NCBI GenBank assembly: GCA_017651265.1
Contig: JAGCDO010000002.1
Coordinates: forward strand, 62,001-126,000
Direction: 5' to 3'
Length of the DNA: 64,000 bases
From: Prevotella sp.
Lineage (GTDB): Bacteria; Bacteroidota; Bacteroidia; Bacteroidales; Bacteroidaceae
Shown here: positions 60,402 through 64,000 of the stretch, piece after piece
How the letters are laid out: each line of letters opens with the position of its first letter
How positions within the stretch are numbered: the stretch's first letter is position 1
The notes under the pieces: model-generated
Told to the model about the DNA's origin: nothing
What the model saw: only the letters and a program-made list of their open reading frames with translations
Databases searched by the model: none
Made by a program: the position numbers and the translations under genes

Positions 60402-61130
60402 TCACGAAGAAATAAAGTTTACAATCAGTCCCGACATTACTCCCAAGATAATCGTGCATATAATCGTTATAAAGATAAAGTTCCTTGTCTTATCCTTTTT
60501 CTTCATAAACTTTTTCTGCTCTCCTATAACAAAGCCCCCTTCAAGAAAGAGGTAATCCACAATCTTCCTGATACCATATACTGAGGTCAACATACAAATG
60601 AACGACCATCCTGTCAATAATGAGGTCTTGTTTTCTTTCATTGACCATTGCTCCATGCCTAGGCTCAAATAATAATATGCAACCACTACACAGTAAAATA
60701 TGAATCCCAGCGCAACATAAAATGAAGGCCTGTGAAGCCACCAATAAGCAGTCTTAGTGCTCTTCACAAATTCATCTACTCTTTGGGTTATGTGTGTAAT
60801 TTCAGCTTCCTCCAGTTTCTTTAATGTCAGGATACAAGATGCATCATATTCCGACATATCGAAAAGTGAAATCGAGAATTCTGGATAGTAGCCATTACCA
60901 TCTTTATTTTTGTATCCACTAATCGAAATACTTACTATTTTCCTCGAATCTGGATTATTATATGTTATCAAATCATCGATAGTTGGCAATTTATATTTAG
61001 CACCATCGATCGTTTTTATTTCATATTCCACAGCACAAAACCTCTCCTCCACGATACCCGCCAGATACCGTAAATGGTCTTCGTCCACTAAAATGGGGCG
61101 ATTATATGATTTATCCAGTGATCCTATCAT
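60402..61130 (-). CDS. Three-TM membrane protein of unknown function
   Basis: The protein is 242 residues from ATG 61130 (MIGSLDKSYNRPILVDEDHLRYL); the longer frame overlaps the channel gene. Residues 1-135 are soluble and mixed alpha/beta (FCAVEYEIKTIDGAKYKLPTIDDLI; RKIVSISISGYKNKDGNGYYPEFSISLFD). Hydrophobic helices follow at about 135-158, 175-195 and 215-240. Such a soluble-domain-plus-TM plan is common for membrane-acting effectors, but I recognise no family. Its ATG lies 4 bp after the channel stop, so it is coupled to it. Confidence 0.7.
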   Translation of the reverse strand: MIGSLDKSYNRPILVDEDHLRYLAGIVEERFCAVEYEIKTIDGAKYKLPTIDDLITYNNPDSRKIVSISISGYKNKDGNGYYPEFSISLFDMSEYDASCILTLKKLEEAEITHITQRVDEFVKSTKTAYWWLHRPSFYVALGFIFYCVVVAYYYLSLGMEQWSMKENKTSLLTGWSFICMLTSVYGIRKIVDYLFLEGGFVIGEQKKFMKKKDKTRNFIFITIICTIILGVMSGLIVNFISS

Positions 61131-61134
61131 TCCT

Positions 61135-62085
61135 TTATTCCTTCTTCTTAATAATCCCATCCACAATAAACCCAACAACAAACAGGCATATCAGCAATTC
61201 TAGTATTGCCGCAAACCTCGTAGCCCCGTTATTCGGAGCTATATCCCCGAAACTCACGGTCGTACTAACACAGATGCTATAGTATAGAAAGTCCATCCAA
61301 CTCACAGAATTCCTTCTGTTAGCATGGAAATCAACAGCCGATTGTCTGATTCTCGACGTTACATTCCTGCGCTCGCTTTCCACTTCCTGAATGTCCCACG
61401 TCAACTGTATGTAACCATCATTGCACCTCCTTATCTGATGTGAGAGACTGTCTGGTATAAAGTTTCCTATATACTGACCGAACATTGCCTCAACTTTAGC
61501 TTTCCTCTTTGCATACTCGTACTGCAACTGCGCCAATTCCACATACTTACCTTCTATAATCATTTTGGTAGTGTCCTTGCCTTCCAAATAACGTTCCAGG
61601 CTATCTATCCGTTCTTGATAACCTGATAGCAGCTCTACCCTGACCTTATTAACAGAATCAGTCATCATTTTCGAAGCAATGCGGCTCAATGAATCCCACT
61701 GTACTTTTAATTTCTTAATTGCATCCTTTTTCAATATCAGGGAGTCATTTGTAGATTGCAGTTTCTCCAAGTCCGGCATTATCATGTTGCTGAATTCGCT
61801 GATAGTTATGGGCATGCTGTCCTTGGCATTTCTATGATATGCCGCTAGGTCTATATCAGTTTGCAAAAACTCATATCTCTCAACATATTTGTTCAACTGG
61901 TCAGAAATCAAATATGCCGTAGAGTTATTGAAGAATATTAGCCAGTTGACAGTTGCAAACACCACCACGATAAAGACATACGCTACAATCATTGCTTTAA
62001 GGGGATGCTTTTTCGCTTTCTCTTTCAAGCAATCTATTACCCAGTCTATACAAACTGCCAAGTGTTTAACTATCCTCCTCAACAT
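61135..62085 (-). CDS. Two-TM ion channel with a large coiled extracytoplasmic domain
   Basis: This 316-residue protein has TM1 at about 31-52 (MIVAYVFIVVVFATVNWLIFF), about 205 polar helical residues rich in Lys, Glu, Asp and Leu, a pore loop STTVSFGDIAPN at about 272-283, and TM2 at about 288-311. The TVSFGD filter is a variant of the K+-channel TVGYGD. In ordinary two-TM channels the TM1-pore turret is short, so the inserted coiled domain is unusual and may be a sensor or an oligomerisation stalk. Start and stop overlap or nearly touch both neighbours (7-bp overlap with the nuclease-like gene), so it is inside an operon. Confidence 0.8.
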   Translation of the reverse strand: MLRRIVKHLAVCIDWVIDCLKEKAKKHPLKAMIVAYVFIVVVFATVNWLIFFNNSTAYLISDQLNKYVERYEFLQTDIDLAAYHRNAKDSMPITISEFSNMIMPDLEKLQSTNDSLILKKDAIKKLKVQWDSLSRIASKMMTDSVNKVRVELLSGYQERIDSLERYLEGKDTTKMIIEGKYVELAQLQYEYAKRKAKVEAMFGQYIGNFIPDSLSHQIRRCNDGYIQLTWDIQEVESERRNVTSRIRQSAVDFHANRRNSVSWMDFLYYSICVSTTVSFGDIAPNNGATRFAAILELLICLFVVGFIVDGIIKKKE

Positions 62086-63242
62086 TTTCGTAGTCTATTT
62101 ATGTACAACAATAACACATCTAACATGCAACGCCATCTGTTGCCCTTCTTCCGTAATTTCTTTACTCCATATCTGTATTTCCCCTCTTCAAACTTTCCTC
62201 CATACCGCTTCATCAAATCCTCTTCCAGATTTTTAAAGAATTTAAAGCCATATGTATTTTTATCATCATTCACGAAATCGCACGCATGGTGGATGAAGTT
62301 GGTTGTTTTCAGTTCCTCATCCTCGTATCGGTAGAAACCATACAATTTTCTCTTTCCTTTTTCAGAACCAGAGCAGAATATAATACCTTTTATGTAACTG
62401 AATTCATTGCAATTCAGAATTCCTGGCCTTTCCAATAGCTTGTCAAAATTACCTTTTCCCTCAAATTCTGGCCAAGAGAAAATCCGCTCACCTTCTATAC
62501 CAAATGCAATCATCCACAACCTTCCGCTTGCAGAGTAGTGTCTTAGCACATTAGGGTAAACTGGCAGACATTCCTCAACTTTGAAAGGAAACATATATTG
62601 GCTCATATCAACAAACAATATCGTATCCTCCCCGTTCCCATAATTAAACTGGCTCGGCTTGATGTTGTTGCAGATTTTCTTATTAAACTCTTCTATCTCT
62701 GCAGTAGGTCCTGTGTCTTTATCTCCCAATGGCGAGACGCAATATTCCGAAGAGCAAAATCTGCGACCTCTGATACGTTGTTTCTCTATTCGCACATTGC
62801 TCTCAAAAGCCGCATCCTGTGCCTTTTTATATTCTTCATTACCGTTTGCATACGCCAAAGACTTCACCTCAAGATACACTTTTCCCGTCTTCTGAGCCCC
62901 ATCCCCTTCCGTATACGTAAATTCAACTTCAAAGTCAGGGGTTGATGATGATGCCTCTGGAATACCACGGACGATAAATCCACGCTGCAGTAAATCGTAG
63001 TATGTAACTGCCTCGTTATACGCATCAAACGCTGACAGATAGTGACCATTAAATTCGAAGCTACTCGCAAGTTCCAACTCCTTTAAGCATGACTTCACTC
63101 TACTGGCAACGAAACCATCTGTTGGCACAAGGCTGTCCAGTATCTTGCAATAATCCAGATCCATTGCCCCAAGCGTAGGGTTACATGTTATTTGGCTAAC
63201 CTCCTGCTTCTTTTTCAGTACTGTATTGTATAACGATTCCAT
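62079..63242 (-). CDS. PD-(D/E)XK nuclease-like protein
   Basis: This 387-residue soluble protein opens with a helical region, then STPDFEVEFTYTEGDGAQKTGKVYLEVKSLAYANG at about 118-152: an Asp in PDFEVEF followed by LEVKSL, the pattern of PD-(D/E)XK restriction-type nucleases. A later conserved-looking core strand (DTILFVDMSQYM) and a basic C-terminus (KKLRKKGNRWRCMLDVLLLYINRLRKC) follow. It is probably a DNase, either an effector or a core component of the island. It starts the coupled block nuclease-channel-3TM. No promoter box is evident in the 202-bp gap upstream, which holds only C/T-rich stretches. Confidence 0.68.
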   Translation of the reverse strand: MESLYNTVLKKKQEVSQITCNPTLGAMDLDYCKILDSLVPTDGFVASRVKSCLKELELASSFEFNGHYLSAFDAYNEAVTYYDLLQRGFIVRGIPEASSSTPDFEVEFTYTEGDGAQKTGKVYLEVKSLAYANGNEEYKKAQDAAFESNVRIEKQRIRGRRFCSSEYCVSPLGDKDTGPTAEIEEFNKKICNNIKPSQFNYGNGEDTILFVDMSQYMFPFKVEECLPVYPNVLRHYSASGRLWMIAFGIEGERIFSWPEFEGKGNFDKLLERPGILNCNEFSYIKGIIFCSGSEKGKRKLYGFYRYEDEELKTTNFIHHACDFVNDDKNTYGFKFFKNLEEDLMKRYGGKFEEGKYRYGVKKLRKKGNRWRCMLDVLLLYINRLRKC

Positions 63243-63444
63243 GTATTACATCAATTTAAGTTCTCCGTTATTTCGTGTTTCCGCTCTTCGAGCGTCCCCA
63301 TTGAGGCATAAAGAGGTATGCGCAAAAAAACATACCCCTTCAACAATCTCCTATCCCTTCATCTCCATAAATCCATTATTCTGCTCCTCCGCTCAGCGGC
63401 TTCGTCCCCACCTCAGCACAAACTCTAAACATACCCCATATTAT

Positions 63445-64000
63445 CTATAAGCACACCCGCTCAGAGCAAGCTGTACTCCGATATTCATTCTCAAACTTTT
63501 CAATATGCTTTTTCCCTATCTCGACCAACCCTTTCAATTCTTCTGCAGCACCTATTCCCGCTTTAAGCAAGACAATATTGCAATAACCAATCTCCGCATT
63601 GAATTTATCCAGTAAGAATTGTTCGATAGGACTTATCAACTTGCTCTTTGTTCGTATCTCACTATTCAATTGAGCCAAACGTTCACTATAGTAGCCTTTC
63701 ACATCTCCAATCGTAACTACATCATTTACCTTAGAACCAAGAAGATACACTCCAACAGCAGCCTTAACAAAATCGTTCTTCACTAAGTCTTTGGCTTTAG
63801 ATACGATGTTTTCAGCCGACAATTCTGTCAGTTTCTTACATGATGGCAAATCTTTGATAGGTACCATTGTTCTTGCGATATCCTTTAGCTCACAAAGCAT
63901 ATCCACGATATCAAGCGTTGCAATTCTTATATCCAAATCATCTTTGGTTTGATATGCTTTTACCTTATTCACACAACGTTGCATGCCCAACATTGACGTT
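63445..64000 (-). CDS. Hypothetical helical protein, possibly incomplete
   Basis: The frame gives 182 residues from the ATG at 63993 and stays open to the window edge, so the start may lie outside. The sequence is helical with no clear membrane segment (IRIATLDIVDMLCELKDIARTM; LSAENIVSKAKDLVKNDFVKAAVGVYLLGSKVNDVV). It has cysteines near both ends and a long C-terminal helix (GIGAAEELKGLVEIGKKHIEKFENEYRS). No family is recognised. It is the most upstream visible gene of the island on this strand. Confidence 0.6.
   Translation of the reverse strand, partial: TSMLGMQRCVNKVKAYQTKDDLDIRIATLDIVDMLCELKDIARTMVPIKDLPSCKKLTELSAENIVSKAKDLVKNDFVKAAVGVYLLGSKVNDVVTIGDVKGYYSERLAQLNSEIRTKSKLISPIEQFLLDKFNAEIGYCNIVLLKAGIGAAEELKGLVEIGKKHIEKFENEYRSTACSERVCL

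Noticed and set aside
54805-64000. Prophage or insertion sequence as the carrier of the terminal island
   Set aside because: No integrase, transposase, terminal inverted repeats or phage structural genes are visible in the part shown; no tRNA attachment site is seen at the ribD edge.

Overview
The window looks like the chromosome of a Bacteroidales bacterium, most likely Prevotellaceae (Prevotella/Segatella type). Reasons: promoters of the Bacteroidetes type (TTTG or TTG, about 19-20 bp, then TAnnTTTG) sit in front of most transcription units; Shine-Dalgarno sequences are mostly absent; lipoproteins and OmpA-like outer-membrane proteins are abundant; and secreted proteins carry short C-terminal tails of the GIYxxNGKKVxxK kind. 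These are inferences from sequence alone; no search was run.

Layout. 1-5.6 kb: the end of an unknown gene, a small tail-anchored protein, mutL, an OmpA-family porin, phenylacetate-CoA ligase and an ACT-domain protein. 5.8-10.4 kb: tRNA-Val, purB, an rRNA pseudouridine synthase with a long RGG/GYGQQ tail, asnS. 10.5-18.9 kb: cell-envelope genes (a secreted OB-fold repeat protein, a 1299-residue surface lipoprotein, a small lipoprotein, a second OmpA-family protein). 19-23.4 kb: lolD, a Kef-type antiporter with stress-protein domains, asd, tRNA-Val and tRNA-Leu. 23.7-30.4 kb: secreted and hypothetical proteins, an iron/B12-type ABC ATPase, an S41 peptidase lipoprotein, a DUF3316-like protein, parC. 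30.4-42.5 kb: glyS, an FKBP lipoprotein, a tiny stand-alone gene for a 27-residue peptide, a MATE pump, a helicase-exonuclease fusion, an ADP-ribosylglycohydrolase, tRNA-Arg, a candidate sRNA, a secreted endonuclease I, metG. 42.5-54.9 kb: comM, a thioredoxin-fold lipoprotein, an OmpA-like/TPR lipoprotein, tRNA-Leu, argH, an SRPBCC protein, pyrE, an esterase, comF-recX-prmC and ribD.

54.8-64 kb is different. After ribD, whose 3' end appears to be fused to the relic of a secreted-protein gene, comes an AT-richer accessory island read entirely on the minus strand: an unknown helical protein (cut by the window edge), a PD-(D/E)XK-nuclease-like protein, a two-TM ion channel with a large coiled ectodomain, a three-TM protein, a 1242-residue TPR / GreA-B-C-terminal-like / PIN protein and a HEPN-motif protein. 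Two RNase-like domains, a DNase-like domain and a channel in a row make this the best candidate for an undescribed conflict (anti-phage) system.

A second theme runs through the whole window: small non-coding repeats. (i) Heptanucleotide tandem arrays, each with its own 7-mer, fill gene-to-gene gaps at many loci and have entered reading frames: PrmC and an unrelated secreted protein carry the same peptide DERxEMKDER from the same heptamer array. (ii) A palindromic element ends in the -7 box TACCTTTG and so carries the promoter of the next gene at several loci. (iii) One array holds four TTCCCA-centre-TGGGAA palindromes at an exact 22-bp period.
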